A stretch of DNA of 64,000 bases from Alteracholeplasma palmae J233 (lineage in GTDB: Bacteria; Bacillota_I; Bacilli_A; Acholeplasmatales; Acholeplasmataceae): contig NC_022538.1 in the NCBI RefSeq assembly GCF_000968055.1, positions 841,499 to 905,498 of the forward strand. The letters run 5' to 3'. The translations under genes were made by a program, and so were the position numbers. Shown here in pieces: positions 33,009-43,966 of this stretch (position 1 is its first letter; the number at the start of each line of letters is the position of its first letter). A model generated the notes under the pieces. The model saw only the letters and a program-made list of their open reading frames with translations, ran no database searches and had not been told where the DNA came from.

Positions 33009-34745
33009 ATGAAATTAATTTTGGCGTTTATCAAGAAGAATAAACTATTAGTGATTATGACTTTTTTACTATTGATTATTCAATTAATAACTATTTTGTA
33101 TATTCCCTATTTAGTTGCACACATTGTTGATGATGGCATTTTAAAAAATGATTTGAATGTTGTTATAAGACTAGGAATCGAAATGGGCGTTGTTGCTATC
33201 ATAGGTGTAGTTGTATCAATCTTATGCAGTTACTATTCAGCTGTAACTTCTACTAAGTTTGGGACGTTTCTAAGATTGAGTATTTTCGAACACATACAAA
33301 AACTATCGATTAATGAAGTTGAAAATTATGGTACGTCTGCATTTGTTTCACGTATAACATCAGACGTTGTTAATATCCAACAAGTAGTTATCATGCTTTT
33401 CCAAATGATTTTGCATGGACCAGTCATTGGCATTGTCGCTGTGATTATGTCGTTTGGTGTTTCTATTGACTTAGGGTATATCGCTCTTGCGACAGTGGGC
33501 ACATTTATGTTGGTTGCAGTCATAGTAACTTGGATTTCATTTAGATATCTAAATGATATTCAAAAGTTCTTGGACAAAATGATGTTAGTGTTAAGAGAGT
33601 TTTTTGTAGGAGTTAGAATTATTAGAGCATTTGATAACTCAAAATATGAAAAAGAAAGAACCAATAAAACATTTGAAGATCATGCGGATAATATGAAAAA
33701 GATTAACAAACTATTTGCTTGGTTATCACCGATTGCTTATGCAACATTAGGCTTTTCAATGATGGCTATTTTATGGGTTGGTTTATTTGATGTACAACAA
33801 GGCGCTATACCTATTGGTGAAGTAACAGCTGTTATTGAATATACAACACTAGCAATTTTAACACTTGTTATGGCAGCGCTAGTGATTGTCATGATTCCAC
33901 GTGCTTATGCAGCTTTAAAAAGAGTTGAGTATATTCTTGACTTAAAACCCACTGTTAATGATCCAATTAAATCTAAAAATAAGATTAAAGAAATAGAGAC
34001 AAATATATTAGTTAAGTTTGAGCATGTTCATTTTGACTATGATGGTAAAGAAAACTATGCACTTGACGGTGTTAATTTTGATATTAAAAAAGGTGAAACG
34101 GTTGCTATTATTGGGGCGACAGGTTCTGGAAAGAGTACAGTTGCAAAACTCTTATTAAAATTACATAACATTAGTAAAGGTGCAATCTACTTAGACGGCT
34201 TAAGTATAGAAGATTTAAAACAAGACGACATTAGAGATAAGATTAGTTACGTACCACAAAAAGCATTTTTATTTACTGGGACGATTCGTGATAATGTTAA
34301 ATTTCACAATAAAGATGTATCAGATGAATTAATGATTAAGGCAGCAAAGGTAGCTCAAGCAGATGATTTTATTCAATCACTAGATCATGGATATGATTCA
34401 GTTGTTGCTCGAGGTGGCCAAAACTTCTCTGGTGGCCAGAAACAAAGAATCTCAATTGCTAGGGCATTGTGCAAACCTGCAGATCTATATATTTTTGATG
34501 ATAGTTTCTCAGCGCTTGATTATAAAACAGATGCTAAGTTGAGAATGGCACTTAAAGAAGAATTTAGTGAGAAAACCTTATTGATTATTGCACAACGTGT
34601 AAGCACCATTATGCATGCTGATAAGATTATTGTAATGGATAAAGGAACAATAATCGGTATTGGAAAACATGAAGAATTAATTAAGAACAATCAAACATAT
34701 CAAGATTTTGCAAAATCACAGCACATTAAAGTAGGTGAAGAATAG
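33009..34745 (+). CDS. Heterodimeric multidrug-type ABC exporter subunit A
   Basis: 578 residues: six membrane helices (about 1-300) then an ATPase domain with Walker A GATGSGKST, Q-loop YVPQKAF, signature FSGGQKQR and FDDSFSALD. The Walker B glutamate is replaced by Asp (DDS), the mark of the degenerate site in heterodimeric exporters such as BmrC/YheI. Ligands probably include drugs or lipids. CAAGGAGAGAAATT precedes the start. The second subunit starts one base after the stop. Confidence 0.92.
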   Translation: MKLILAFIKKNKLLVIMTFLLLIIQLITILYIPYLVAHIVDDGILKNDLNVVIRLGIEMGVVAIIGVVVSILCSYYSAVTSTKFGTFLRLSIFEHIQKLSINEVENYGTSAFVSRITSDVVNIQQVVIMLFQMILHGPVIGIVAVIMSFGVSIDLGYIALATVGTFMLVAVIVTWISFRYLNDIQKFLDKMMLVLREFFVGVRIIRAFDNSKYEKERTNKTFEDHADNMKKINKLFAWLSPIAYATLGFSMMAILWVGLFDVQQGAIPIGEVTAVIEYTTLAILTLVMAALVIVMIPRAYAALKRVEYILDLKPTVNDPIKSKNKIKEIETNILVKFEHVHFDYDGKENYALDGVNFDIKKGETVAIIGATGSGKSTVAKLLLKLHNISKGAIYLDGLSIEDLKQDDIRDKISYVPQKAFLFTGTIRDNVKFHNKDVSDELMIKAAKVAQADDFIQSLDHGYDSVVARGGQNFSGGQKQRISIARALCKPADLYIFDDSFSALDYKTDAKLRMALKEEFSEKTLLIIAQRVSTIMHADKIIVMDKGTIIGIGKHEELIKNNQTYQDFAKSQHIKVGEE

Positions 34746-34746
34746 T

Positions 34747-36576
34747 ATGTTTAATCTAAGAAGAAAGAGAAATAAACTAAAAAATCAAACAGTAACTGAA
34801 AAACCACAAAATATCAAACATGCATTAAAGCTATTTATCAAACTTTTAATGCAACGTAAAAAAAGCATTTTCACGGTTATTACAATGGCCATTTTAGGTA
34901 GTGTCATGTATACAGCTATTCCATGGTTTATGGGGATTGCTATTGATAATGTAGCAAAACTCATTACAGATTTTGGTATAGGTAATTTTAGTTTTGAACA
35001 AGTCATTCATGTGATTACTTGGCCGCTGATTGGTCTGTTGATTGCATCAATTTTATCATTTATATTTTCATTTATTCAAGAACGCATAATGGCCGTAGTT
35101 AGTGAGGACTCAGGTACATATTTAAGACAACTCATGACTGATAAAATGGATCGATTACCACTTAAATTTTATGATGATATTAAGGTAGGTGAAATCTTAA
35201 GTAGAAACTCTGTGGATATTGAAAGAATTGCAGAGATACTTGTTGTGGGATTTAACCAGTTTTTATCATCGGTGTTTAATATTATCATTGGTCTTGTTGT
35301 CATGATTTATATTAGCCCAATATTAACACTGATTGTTTTTGTACTTATATTGATTAGTTCATACACAACAATGTTCATTTCTAAAAAAAGTCAAAAGGCA
35401 TTTGCTGAAAACTTTGAAACGTTGGGGGAGTTTAATAGTTTAGTTGAAGAAATGGTCACAGGCAATACACTGGTTAAAGTTTTTAATCAGCAAGATGAAT
35501 CAATCGAGCGTGTAAAAGAGTCAAATAGGAAACAGCATGATGCCCACCTTAAAGCAATGTTTATGAACTATGCGATTTATCCTGCCGTAAGATTTTTAAA
35601 TCAAATCGCTTTTATTGTGAGTGCGGTTGTTGGAGCAGTCTTTGCGATTCAAAGGAAAATGTCTGTTGGTGTTGTTCAAGCGTATCTTCAATATGTATCA
35701 CAAGTATCTGAACCTATTACAGAAGCATCCTTTATAATCAATTCATTTCAAGCATCACTTGCATCAATTGAACGTGTTTATCAAATTATCGATATGAAAG
35801 ATGAAGTTTCCGATATCGAAAATCCAATTGTGATTAAAAAAACTAAGGGACAGGTTGAGTTCAAAAATGTTAAATTTGGATATAATCAAGATGAAATGAT
35901 TATGAACGGTGTAAGTTTTATAGCAAAGCCTAAGCAAATGATCGCTATTGTCGGACCGACTGGTGCAGGTAAGACAACACTGATAAATCTTCTAATGAGA
36001 TTTTATGAAATCAACGAAGGGCAAATATTAATTGATGGCGTTGATACTAAAAATATGGCTAGACGTGATGTTAGACAAATGTTTGGAATGGTACTTCAAG
36101 ATACTTGGTTATTTGAAGGCAGTGTTAAAGATAATTTGTCTTATGGTAAAAAAGATGCAACATTAGAAGAGATAAAAACAGCAGCAACGTTAGCTCAAAG
36201 TCATCATTTTATTGAAATGATGCCATATGGTTATGATACGATCATTTCTAGTGATGCAAGCATAGTATCTCAAGGACAACAACAATTACTTACCATTGCA
36301 AGAACCGCAGTTGCCAATCCACCAATACTCATATTAGATGAGGCAACTTCAAATATTGATACAATCACTGAAAAGAAAATCCAAGAAGCATTAGCAGAAC
36401 TAATGAAGGATAGAACAAGTTTTGTTATTGCACACAGGCTTTCAACGATTAGAAATGCTGATCTTATTTTAGTAATGAACAAGGGAAATATTGTTGAGTC
36501 AGGAAATCACGATGAATTAATTACTAAAAATGGAATGTATGCAGAACTATATAATAGTCAATTTATGAATAATTAA
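34747..36576 (+). CDS. Heterodimeric multidrug-type ABC exporter subunit B
   Basis: 609 residues from the ATG at 34747; a GTG 12 bases upstream lies within the AGGTGA ribosome binding site. A basic N-terminal tail of about 40 residues, six membrane helices, then Walker A GPTGAGKTT, Q-loop MVLQDTW, signature VSQGQQQLL and ILDEATSNID with a normal catalytic Glu. Together with subunit A it forms one consensus and one degenerate ATP site. The operon lies between the methyltransferase gene and the first att-like repeat, so may be horizontally acquired. Confidence 0.92.
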   Translation: MFNLRRKRNKLKNQTVTEKPQNIKHALKLFIKLLMQRKKSIFTVITMAILGSVMYTAIPWFMGIAIDNVAKLITDFGIGNFSFEQVIHVITWPLIGLLIASILSFIFSFIQERIMAVVSEDSGTYLRQLMTDKMDRLPLKFYDDIKVGEILSRNSVDIERIAEILVVGFNQFLSSVFNIIIGLVVMIYISPILTLIVFVLILISSYTTMFISKKSQKAFAENFETLGEFNSLVEEMVTGNTLVKVFNQQDESIERVKESNRKQHDAHLKAMFMNYAIYPAVRFLNQIAFIVSAVVGAVFAIQRKMSVGVVQAYLQYVSQVSEPITEASFIINSFQASLASIERVYQIIDMKDEVSDIENPIVIKKTKGQVEFKNVKFGYNQDEMIMNGVSFIAKPKQMIAIVGPTGAGKTTLINLLMRFYEINEGQILIDGVDTKNMARRDVRQMFGMVLQDTWLFEGSVKDNLSYGKKDATLEEIKTAATLAQSHHFIEMMPYGYDTIISSDASIVSQGQQQLLTIARTAVANPPILILDEATSNIDTITEKKIQEALAELMKDRTSFVIAHRLSTIRNADLILVMNKGNIVESGNHDELITKNGMYAELYNSQFMNN

Positions 36577-36613
36577 TCTAGTAAGTCAATAATATGTGTT
36601 CATCATAATACCT

Positions 36614-37008
36614 ATGACAAGATAAGATGCGCTTGACTATGTCAAAAAGACATATCAAGTAAGTCCAGATTATCCTTTTAGATTATTTCCTGATTATGCT
36701 GTTATGAGACATCAGAGAAATATAAAATGGTTTGGACTTATTATGGATGTCAGTAAAGATAAATTGGGGCTTGATGGAATGAAATTATAACAATCTTAAA
36801 TGTTGAAGTTGATAGAGATATGACCGATTTTTTTAGGGAAAATATAAGGTATTTAAAGGCATATCATATGAATATAGAAAATTGAATTTCTATCGTTTTA
36901 GATAATATTGATGATTCAAATGAAGTTTATAAGTTGATAGATGATAGTTTTGATCTAACAAATAAAAGAGATAAGAAAATATTTGATTTATCAGTGGTTT
37001 TATCATAA
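36614..37008 (+). pseudogene. Broken MmcQ/YjbR-family gene
   Basis: Translated in pieces it reads like a YjbR/MmcQ small DNA-binding-like protein: DALDYVKKTYQVSPDYPFRL, FPDYAVMRHQRNIKWFGLIM and DVSKDKLGLDGMKL. After a frameshift near 36787 it continues ILNVEVDRDMTDFF, AYHMNIEN and VYKLIDDSFDLT. There are three lesions: an early TAA (36623-36625), the frameshift, and TGA at 36883-36885 where the family has a conserved Trp. Not expressed as a whole protein under the standard code. Confidence 0.82.
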
Positions 37009-37053
37009 ATAATAAAAAATTATAAGAAATTATAAGAAATATGTTACTACGCT

Positions 37054-37186
37054 ATATTTTATATTGCATGTGTAAATATGAAAACACGTGTTTTCATATT
37101 ACTTCAATACACACGAGGAACTTTTTTCAAGCAATTCACACCTTACCCCGCACGTAGAGAACATTGTATTGCTTGAATTAAAATAG
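37054..37186 (+). repeat. Long repeat copy 1: 26 bp palindrome plus methyltransferase 3' tail (att-like)
   Basis: About 130 bp closely matching 42362-42491. It contains a perfect 26 bp palindrome at 37075-37100 (arms AATATGAAAACAC / GTGTTTTCATATT). At 37145-37184 it has a stretch translating TPHVENIVLLELK-stop, corresponding to TAHVENVVLLSLK-stop at the end of the methyltransferase gene. Differences are largely at third codon positions. I read it as the distal junction of an element inserted at that gene's 3' end. Confidence 0.8.
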
Positions 37187-37217
37187 CCTTATAAAGCCAT
37201 CAAGTTTATAGGAAAAC

Positions 37218-37248
37218 AGCCATATCGCATGTGATATGGCTTTTTTTC
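37218..37248 (+). terminator. Intrinsic terminator after the first att-like repeat
   Basis: AGCCATATC (37218-37226) / GATATGGCT (37233-37241), loop GCATGT, then Ts to 37248. It stands where the terminator of a methyltransferase gene would be, 34 bases after the tail copy. Confidence 0.88.
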
Positions 37249-37526
37249 CTGTACCTGGACGGCGTTCCCAATATACTGTGTTTAAATTTGAAGAGAAACC
37301 ATTGGATTTTTTGTCTCAACATAGTTTTCAAGAAGAAAGAAATGAAGATTTTGAGTGGGAATATGACTCAAGATTTGAAAGTTACAAAAGAGCATCTAGT
37401 GTGCCGGACGAGTACTGCGTGAATTGGGATGATCCGTATTTGTATCTAGAAATATCGGATTCAGCCATATATTTTATATACATTATTGAAAGTAATTATC
37501 TTATTGTCTTTATCAGTGGCACATAA
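37249..37526 (+). pseudogene. 3' fragment of an unidentified gene
   Basis: An open frame starting directly after a terminator T-run, with no start codon or ribosome binding site, coding about 92 residues (VPGRRSQYTVFKFEEKPLDF to the end IVFISGT). The acidic, tryptophan-containing middle and hydrophobic end look like real protein sequence. The abrupt start suggests a gene cut by recombination at the att-like junction. Family not recognised. Confidence 0.5.
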
Positions 37527-37565
37527 TTTTAAATAAATATAAAAAAATATAATAGGAGATAAACT

Positions 37566-38108
37566 ATGAAAATAATCGAGCAAAAAATAACCACTTTGTT
37601 TCTAGCAATTTTTTTAACTGTTATTGTAACAATTTCTTTTTTTGCAATATCAATCAATCAATTTGCACTTACTCATGAGTACACTCATGAATCACATGAC
37701 CATTCAATGATTAATACAATGAAGCGTAACCAACCAAATGAAACATTAAGCCATTCGCTTTCTGATAGCTACAATAGTAACCTTTCAGAGATTCAAAAGC
37801 CAGAAATAGATGGTTCTGATGCAATTGAGATTGTATCAATTATTGAAGAAGAATTATAAGAGCATGGAACTAGTATAGTCTCAGAGTTATACAAGCTCTA
37901 TAATTATTATATGACCGAGTTAAGTAATTCATCAAGTGATAATGAAGAAAATATAGTACTGAAACTAGGAACAATTGATGAACTCATTTTGATATATGGA
38001 AGTGCTTTTAATATAGTAAAAGTGAGGAATCTTAATTGCACAAAATTGTACATTCTTATATTGATATTTATAATCCGGCTTGATAGTTTTTATATTTACC
38101 ATGTTTAA
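37566..38108 (+). pseudogene. Membrane-anchored protein gene interrupted by an in-frame stop
   Basis: From the ATG at 37566 (AGGAGATAAACT upstream) a frame of 97 codons encodes one membrane segment (about 10-30) and a polar exposed part with HEYTHESHDHS. It is stopped by TAA at 37857 but continues in the same frame as EHGTSIVSELYKLYNYYMTE through about 38090. One gene with a nonsense change is more likely than two genes. The 3' end runs into an IS91-like remnant. Function unknown; the His-rich segment could bind metal. Confidence 0.55.
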
Positions 38109-38558
38109 GTAACATATATTTAAGGGTTTGGTTCACCGCTTCAAATAATAAATTTAGTCTAGAACGTTTACGTCTAAAATGGTTCCATAAGGAACTAGGT
38201 ATTGTAAAGGTGATATGTCTATGGGAGCAGTCAAGTAAATTATTTTGGGCATACACACTACGTATTTAACACCACACGAATTGCAAAATCTAGATTTACA
38301 GGTATGATAAGCGATATGATAATTTTCACAATTAGGACATTCAAATAATGCATAACCTAATTTAGGTGTACGGCATTCTAAAATACGTTTAACATTTTCA
38401 TGAACAGTTGGTCGAATATTTAAATGTGGATTATTTGTTAAAAAGTCATCCCAATAATCTTTAAAGGTATCAGTAATGGTATAACAACCATGATTAGATC
38501 TTAGGTTAGAGTGTTTGAGAAATTCATTTACTAAAGTTTCTGGTATACAATAATTCAA
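38068..38558 (-). pseudogene. IS91-like transposase remnant
   Basis: On the minus strand, 38558 to about 38240 encodes the N-terminal zinc-binding region of an IS91-type transposase: YALFECPNCENYHIAYHTCK then SRFCNSCGVKYV, two CxxC pairs. A frameshift near 38250 moves the continuation (LLDCSHRHITFTIPSSLWNH, then RLNLLFEAVNQTLKYML) to another frame ending at 38068. The catalytic tyrosine region is missing. Inactive fragment. Confidence 0.82.
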
Positions 38559-38679
38559 TTGACATCACCCAATTATATTATAAAAGAAAACCGATATTAG
38601 ATACCGGGTTTAATAAAGGGTGATTTATCACCTATTTTTTACAACATTTGGTAGATATCACATTTTTGATCTGCAAGAC

Positions 38680-38743
38680 TTGACAACATTTTTTATTTGA
38701 ATATAATAATAATTAGATTGGCACTAAGATAAGTAGTGTGCCA
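38680..38743 (+). promoter_or_regulatory. groESL promoter with CIRCE-like inverted repeat
   Basis: TTGACA (38680-38685) and TATAAT (38702-38707), spacer 16 bp. Near the predicted start lies TTGGCACTA (38718-38726), then TAGTGTGCCA (38734-38743). This resembles the HrcA target CIRCE (TTAGCACTC, 9 bases, GAGTGCTAA) but has a two-base insertion in the right arm. Position fits HrcA repression; strength is uncertain. The 202 bases between the IS91-like remnant and groES hold nothing else. Confidence 0.7.
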
Positions 38744-38760
38744 GAAATGGAGGTGATATT

Positions 38761-39021
38761 GTGATTAGACCATTAGAAGACTATGTCGTTTTATCAGTTA
38801 AAAAAGAAGAAAAGACTACTGTCAGTGGTATTATCTTGGCGACTGAAGATAAAGACAAACCAGCCATGGGTAAAGTAATTTCAATAGGTCCAAAAGTTGA
38901 AAATATCAAGGTAAATGATGAAGTTATTTATCAGTCGTATGCTGGAACCAAAGTCAAACTAGATGAGGTTGAATACTTATTAGTTCAATCAAAAAATATA
39001 CTCGCAATCGTAGAAAAATAA
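38761..39021 (+). CDS. groES: Co-chaperonin GroES
   Basis: 86 residues from a GTG at 38761, preceded by GGAGGTGATATT. IRPLEDYVVL at the N terminus, the mobile loop SGIIL that docks to GroEL, and YAGTKVKLDEVEYLLVQ near the end identify it. Slightly shorter than the usual 94. Caps the GroEL cavity during ATP-driven folding. groEL follows after 25 bases. Confidence 0.95.
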   Translation: MIRPLEDYVVLSVKKEEKTTVSGIILATEDKDKPAMGKVISIGPKVENIKVNDEVIYQSYAGTKVKLDEVEYLLVQSKNILAIVEK

Positions 39022-39046
39022 TTAATCATAAGGAGGTTACTATTAA

Positions 39047-40657
<1,611 letters not shown>

Positions 40658-40712
40658 AATAAAAAAGGGGCTGTAACGAAATAAAATAGTTACAACCTAA
40701 ATAACAAGAAAA

Positions 40713-40740
40713 CCGCTCTGGAATTTCAGGGCGGTTTTTT
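40713..40740. terminator. IS hairpin, second copy
   Basis: A 22-base inverted repeat (40713-40734; arms CCGCTCTG / CAGGGCGG) with As before and six Ts after. Compared with 14827-14848 on the minus strand, one A-T pair has become G-C on both sides, so pairing is conserved. It may now terminate groEL transcripts. Confidence 0.85.
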
Positions 40741-40754
40741 GGTATAATTGTAGT

Positions 40755-41697
40755 ATGCAAACTAATCAAATAATACATAATAATTTTAACTCAAAACAGT
40801 TAAAATTACCACTAGAATTAGACATAAAAATACCTTTTGATAGTGAAGTTAGAACTTTTGACGAAGTATTTAGTAAACTGGAGATAAAAAAATACTTAAT
40901 AATCGATAAAGACCAAAGAGGACGAATCGGTTATAATTCTGTTCAAATGTTAAAACTGATCATGTTTTGTCAAATGGAAAAAATACAGTCTTTAAGAGCA
41001 ATGGAAAAAGCAGCAAGAAACGATATTAGAATAATGTGGCTAACCGATGAACTAATGCCTAGCCACCAGACAATTAAAACTTTATGGATAAATATTTAGT
41101 TAATTGAATTGATAATATCTTCTATGAATTAACCAAACATCTGATAGAGAAAGAAAATATTAATACTGAAAAGTTATATATAGATGGAACAAAGATTGAA
41201 TCAGTCGCCAACAAATATACATTTGTATGGCGAGGTTCGATTGAGAAATTTAGAGATAAGTTATATAAGAAAATAACTAAAAAGATTGAAGAATTAAATG
41301 AAAGATATCAAATGTTTGGTATCTATTTTTCAATTTATGATGTTTATGAAATAGAGTATTTAAAAAAGATTGAAGATTTTTTAGTAATAGAAGCAGAAAA
41401 AGCATTAGTTGAATTCAAGTATGGAAAAGGTCAGAGAAAAACGGCGCTACAAAAGTATTATGAGCACATTAATAAATACTTGACTAAACTCGTAGAGTAT
41501 CAAAATCATTTAGAAACAATAGGGCTAAGTCGTAATTCTTATTCCAGGACCGATAAGGACGCGACATTTATGCATATGAAGGAAGATCATATGCGTAATA
41601 GTCAGTTAAAATCGGGTTATAATATTCAAATTGGTGTAAGTGATGAATACATTTTACATCTAGATATATTTAATGACCGCAATGATTATAATACTCT
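40755..41697 (+). pseudogene. Broken IS1182 transposase
   Basis: Starts like the intact transposase (MQTNQIIHNNFNSKQLKLPL). A one-base deletion near 41085 (in TIKTLWINI versus TIKTFMDKY) causes a stop at 41099. A further in-frame TGA replaces a Gly codon just after (VN-stop-IDNIFYEL). The frame then continues through IDGTKIESVANKY, FKYGKGQRKTALQ and DHMRNSQLKSGYNIQIGV to ILHLDIFNDRNDYNTL, where homology ends. TATAAT lies 6 bases before the ATG, as in the intact copy. Confidence 0.92.
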
Positions 41698-41981
41698 ATA
41701 CAGTATATACAAATATTTTTTCTGATGAATATAAGCGGGTACAAGTCAACTTTTGGAACTATTTTAAAGAAAAATATGATTTACCAGAGATTAAAGAATT
41801 TTTTGATAATTCTTATGTTCTACTGGGTACGGTCTTTGAGGAATGTATAAAACCATTTTATCTTAGATTAGATATACTGCCAAATTATAATGATAAATAT
41901 GAAAGAATGACAATCAAGTATAAATCTTCATGGTATTTTAATAGGTTTTTTTCAAATAATTGGTTACTATTGTTTCTGTAA
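41697..41981 (+). pseudogene. Gene fragment of unknown function fused to the IS remnant
   Basis: The open frame crossing the broken IS end continues for about 95 codons (SDEYKRVQVNFWNYFKEKYD, then NSYVLLGTVFEECIKPFY, ending WLLLFL). Any start codon lies inside the IS, so this is probably a 3' fragment of a host gene whose 5' part was lost with the IS right end. A frame for a membrane protein overlaps its end. Not recognised. Confidence 0.45.
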
Positions 41982-42358
41982 TTCTAATGCTGATTTCGTT
42001 TATATATTCTAGTACACTTCAAGATAAGAATTCCTTTGATTATGATATTACGATGAGCTTAGGAACAGGTTTTTTAGTTGCTTTGATAATTAGTAGTTTA
42101 AATGCTGCACATAGAAGAAAAGTTAGAAAAAAAACAGAAGAAATAAATATTATTATTTTTCGATATAGTAAGTTGAAAGAATCTTATGAAACAATGAATG
42201 ATATGTTAAAAAAAGATGTTGAAAAAAAGGATGTTTTTGTAACCCGTTTTTGTGTTATGAATAATTCATTAAATGATTTTTTAAAAGCAACAAAAAAGAT
42301 AACTTCACTTCAAACAATTGACATTTCAATTATTAAAATCAAATATATATTTCTTTGA
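41960..42358 (+). CDS. Small membrane protein of unknown function, possibly a gene remnant
   Basis: 132 codons from a TTG at 41960 with no clear ribosome binding site. One or two membrane segments (about 3-18 and 33-48), then a charged helical region (KVRKKTEEINIII, KDVEKKDVFVT). It overlaps the preceding fragment in another frame, so the two could be halves of one damaged gene. It ends exactly at the second att-like repeat. Weak evidence for expression. Confidence 0.4.
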   Translation: MVTIVSVILMLISFIYSSTLQDKNSFDYDITMSLGTGFLVALIISSLNAAHRRKVRKKTEEINIIIFRYSKLKESYETMNDMLKKDVEKKDVFVTRFCVMNNSLNDFLKATKKITSLQTIDISIIKIKYIFL

Positions 42359-42361
42359 TAC

Positions 42362-42491
42362 ATTTTATATTGTATGAGTGAATATGAAAACAAGTGTTTT
42401 CATATTACTTCGATACACACAAGACCTATTTTTCAAGCAATTCGCACCTGACCCCGCATATAGAGAACGTGGTATTGCTTTCCTTAAAATA
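42362..42491 (+). repeat. Long repeat copy 2: near-palindrome plus methyltransferase 3' tail (att-like)
   Basis: About 130 bp matching 37054-37186. The 26-base dyad at 42381-42406 has a single central mismatch. At 42450-42490 the sequence translates TPHIENVVLLSLK-stop; GTATTGCTTTCCTT matches the end of the methyltransferase gene exactly. The far boundary of the accretion zone, followed by 258 non-coding bases before the GrpB gene. Confidence 0.8.
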
Positions 42492-42631
42492 AAAAGTTAG
42501 AGTCTAACGATAAAATTTTAAAATTTATCAGTCTAGTATTTGACTGAAATTAGTAAATATTCTGTATCAAAAAAATTTTTAACTATAGGTGAACTAAAAT
42601 TAAGTATAGTTTAAAGAATGATTATAAAATT

Positions 42632-42680
42632 TTGAAATAAGTATGATTGAAGTGCTATAATTCAAGTGAGAGTTATAGCA
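42632..42680 (+). promoter_or_regulatory. Promoter with overlapping dyad, copy 1 of a repeated motif
   Basis: TTGAAA (42632-42637) and an extended -10 TGCTATAAT (42653-42661), spacer 18 bp. The -10 is also the left arm of a dyad, TGCTATAA (42653-42660) / TTATAGCA (42673-42680). The same arrangement recurs at 44911-44961. Lies about 90 bp before the GrpB-like gene. The rest of 42492-42749 shows nothing coding. Confidence 0.65.
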
Positions 42681-42749
42681 TTTTGGCTTTAAAAAAATGG
42701 TGCTAAATTAACAATCTTTCATTTTAAATGATATAAAGGAGGGCTTATA

Positions 42750-43310
42750 ATGAAGAAAAAATTAAGTGAAATGACTCTAAAAGAATTATGGGAATTGTTT
42801 CCTATTTTTCTAGTGCCACATAAATCAGAGTGGGAAAAGTGGTTTAGTGATGAAAAGACACCATTAACTGATTTACTAGGAGTAAATAAAATTGAACATA
42901 TTGGCAGTACGGCTATATCAACTATATATGCTAAAGACATTGTTGATATTATGATTATTGTTGAGGAAAACGAATTTGCTCATGTAGTAGACAAATTAAA
43001 AGGTAATAACTATATTCTAATGAACCAAAAAAATGGAAGGGCTACTTTTAATAAAGGATACACTCCAGAAGGTTTTGCAGATAGAGTCTTTCATATTCAT
43101 GTTAGAAAAACAAATGATATTGATGAATTATATTTTAGAGATTTTTTGATAGAACATGAGGATATTTCTAAAGCATATGAGTCTTTAAAATTAAAACTAT
43201 GGAAAATTTATGAACATGATCGTGATGGTTATACGGAAGCTAAAACAGAATTCATTAACAATATAACAAGTGAGGCTAAAATACTTTATAAGAACAAGAA
43301 GTATATTTAA
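42750..43310 (+). CDS. GrpB family protein (nucleotidyltransferase-like fold)
   Basis: 186 residues. Family motifs: KIEHIGSTAISTIYAKDIVD (GS-x-A with the following acidic residue of the nucleotidyltransferase fold), then FHIHVRK, YFRDFLIEHEDISKAYE and a C-terminal K-x-EFI segment. GrpB (UPF0157) proteins are widespread in accessory regions; biochemical function is not established. AAAGGAGGGCTTATA precedes the start. Confidence 0.88.
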   Translation: MKKKLSEMTLKELWELFPIFLVPHKSEWEKWFSDEKTPLTDLLGVNKIEHIGSTAISTIYAKDIVDIMIIVEENEFAHVVDKLKGNNYILMNQKNGRATFNKGYTPEGFADRVFHIHVRKTNDIDELYFRDFLIEHEDISKAYESLKLKLWKIYEHDRDGYTEAKTEFINNITSEAKILYKNKKYI

Positions 43311-43687
43311 TAAAAAATATTGTTCTCATTATAGGCACAATAAAGATTGTAAAAATAGTTATATGTTCAGAACTTAATATCAGTTATTAAAACAATTATT
43401 CTGACAAAATTTAGAAACAGTTAAGTAAAGAATACGGTATTTTAATTGTTACAAGAACTAATGATAAAACTGATTTTATGTCAGTATTTGTATATTAAAC
43501 TATGCTGAAGCGTATTACTAATTTAAAATAGTATTCATATATAGGGATCATTGTATATTGTATTGAATATAGCGAAATCTGTTAATGCTTTATTGCCTAT
43601 CTAAGGTTAATAATCAAGTCAGAGTCAAAGAAAGTAAATACAGATTTTGAAATGTTTCTTAGTCTGTAAAGTCAGGAGTTAAATAAG
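43311..43687. other. Gene-free stretch with a possible decayed coding fragment
   Basis: Most of these 377 bases show no gene. A short frame at about 43430-43499 reads EYGILIVTRTNDKTDFMSVF and then stops, preceded in another frame by NLETVK-stop. It looks like protein-derived sequence with a frameshift, but is too short to name. Confidence 0.35.
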
Positions 43688-43966
43688 ATGAAGGAATTAT
43701 ATAAGACTAAATTATTTATTTTTTTAAATGGAAGTATATATTTATTGGGAGCTTTAGGCTTTTTGATTAATGAAACTATTGCTCAAATGGCATTTCAATT
43801 ATCTGCAGTTGTAATTGCTCTAACATTTGAAGTCATTGCAAAGCAAAGTAAAGATAAGACAGTTGATGAATATACGAATAATAAGAGTTTAACGTTTCTT
43901 TTTATACAATTATCAGTTTTACTGGGTCTTATAATTGCATTTACTGTATTAATCATTCAATTTTAA
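43688..43966 (+). CDS. Small membrane protein of unknown function
   Basis: 92 residues with three membrane segments (about 9-26, 30-48 and 68-90) and a short charged cytoplasmic loop (AKQSKDKTVDEYTNNK). CAGGAGTTAAATAAG precedes the ATG. No family recognised; stands alone in AT-rich accessory DNA. The 255 bases after it contain no gene. Confidence 0.6.
   Translation: MKELYKTKLFIFLNGSIYLLGALGFLINETIAQMAFQLSAVVIALTFEVIAKQSKDKTVDEYTNNKSLTFLFIQLSVLLGLIIAFTVLIIQF

Larger units (their letters stand above)
40667..41697 (+). mobile_element. Truncated IS1182-family element
   Basis: 5' part of an element related to the intact copy at 13150-14892. It begins with the inverted repeat GGGGCTGTAACGAAAT (40667-40682) and ends abruptly at about 41697 inside the transposase, with no right end. 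The missing portion covers the catalytic core. Confidence 0.88.

Noticed and set aside
37231-37422. A separate 63-codon gene overlapping the fragment at 37249
   Set aside because: It starts in the terminator hairpin, lacks a ribosome binding site, and the competing frame (37249-37526) has better protein-like composition.
41673-41696. A protein spanning the IS1182 remnant and the following sequence
   Set aside because: Its start codon lies in the out-of-frame transposase remnant; it is a chance fusion at the truncation point.
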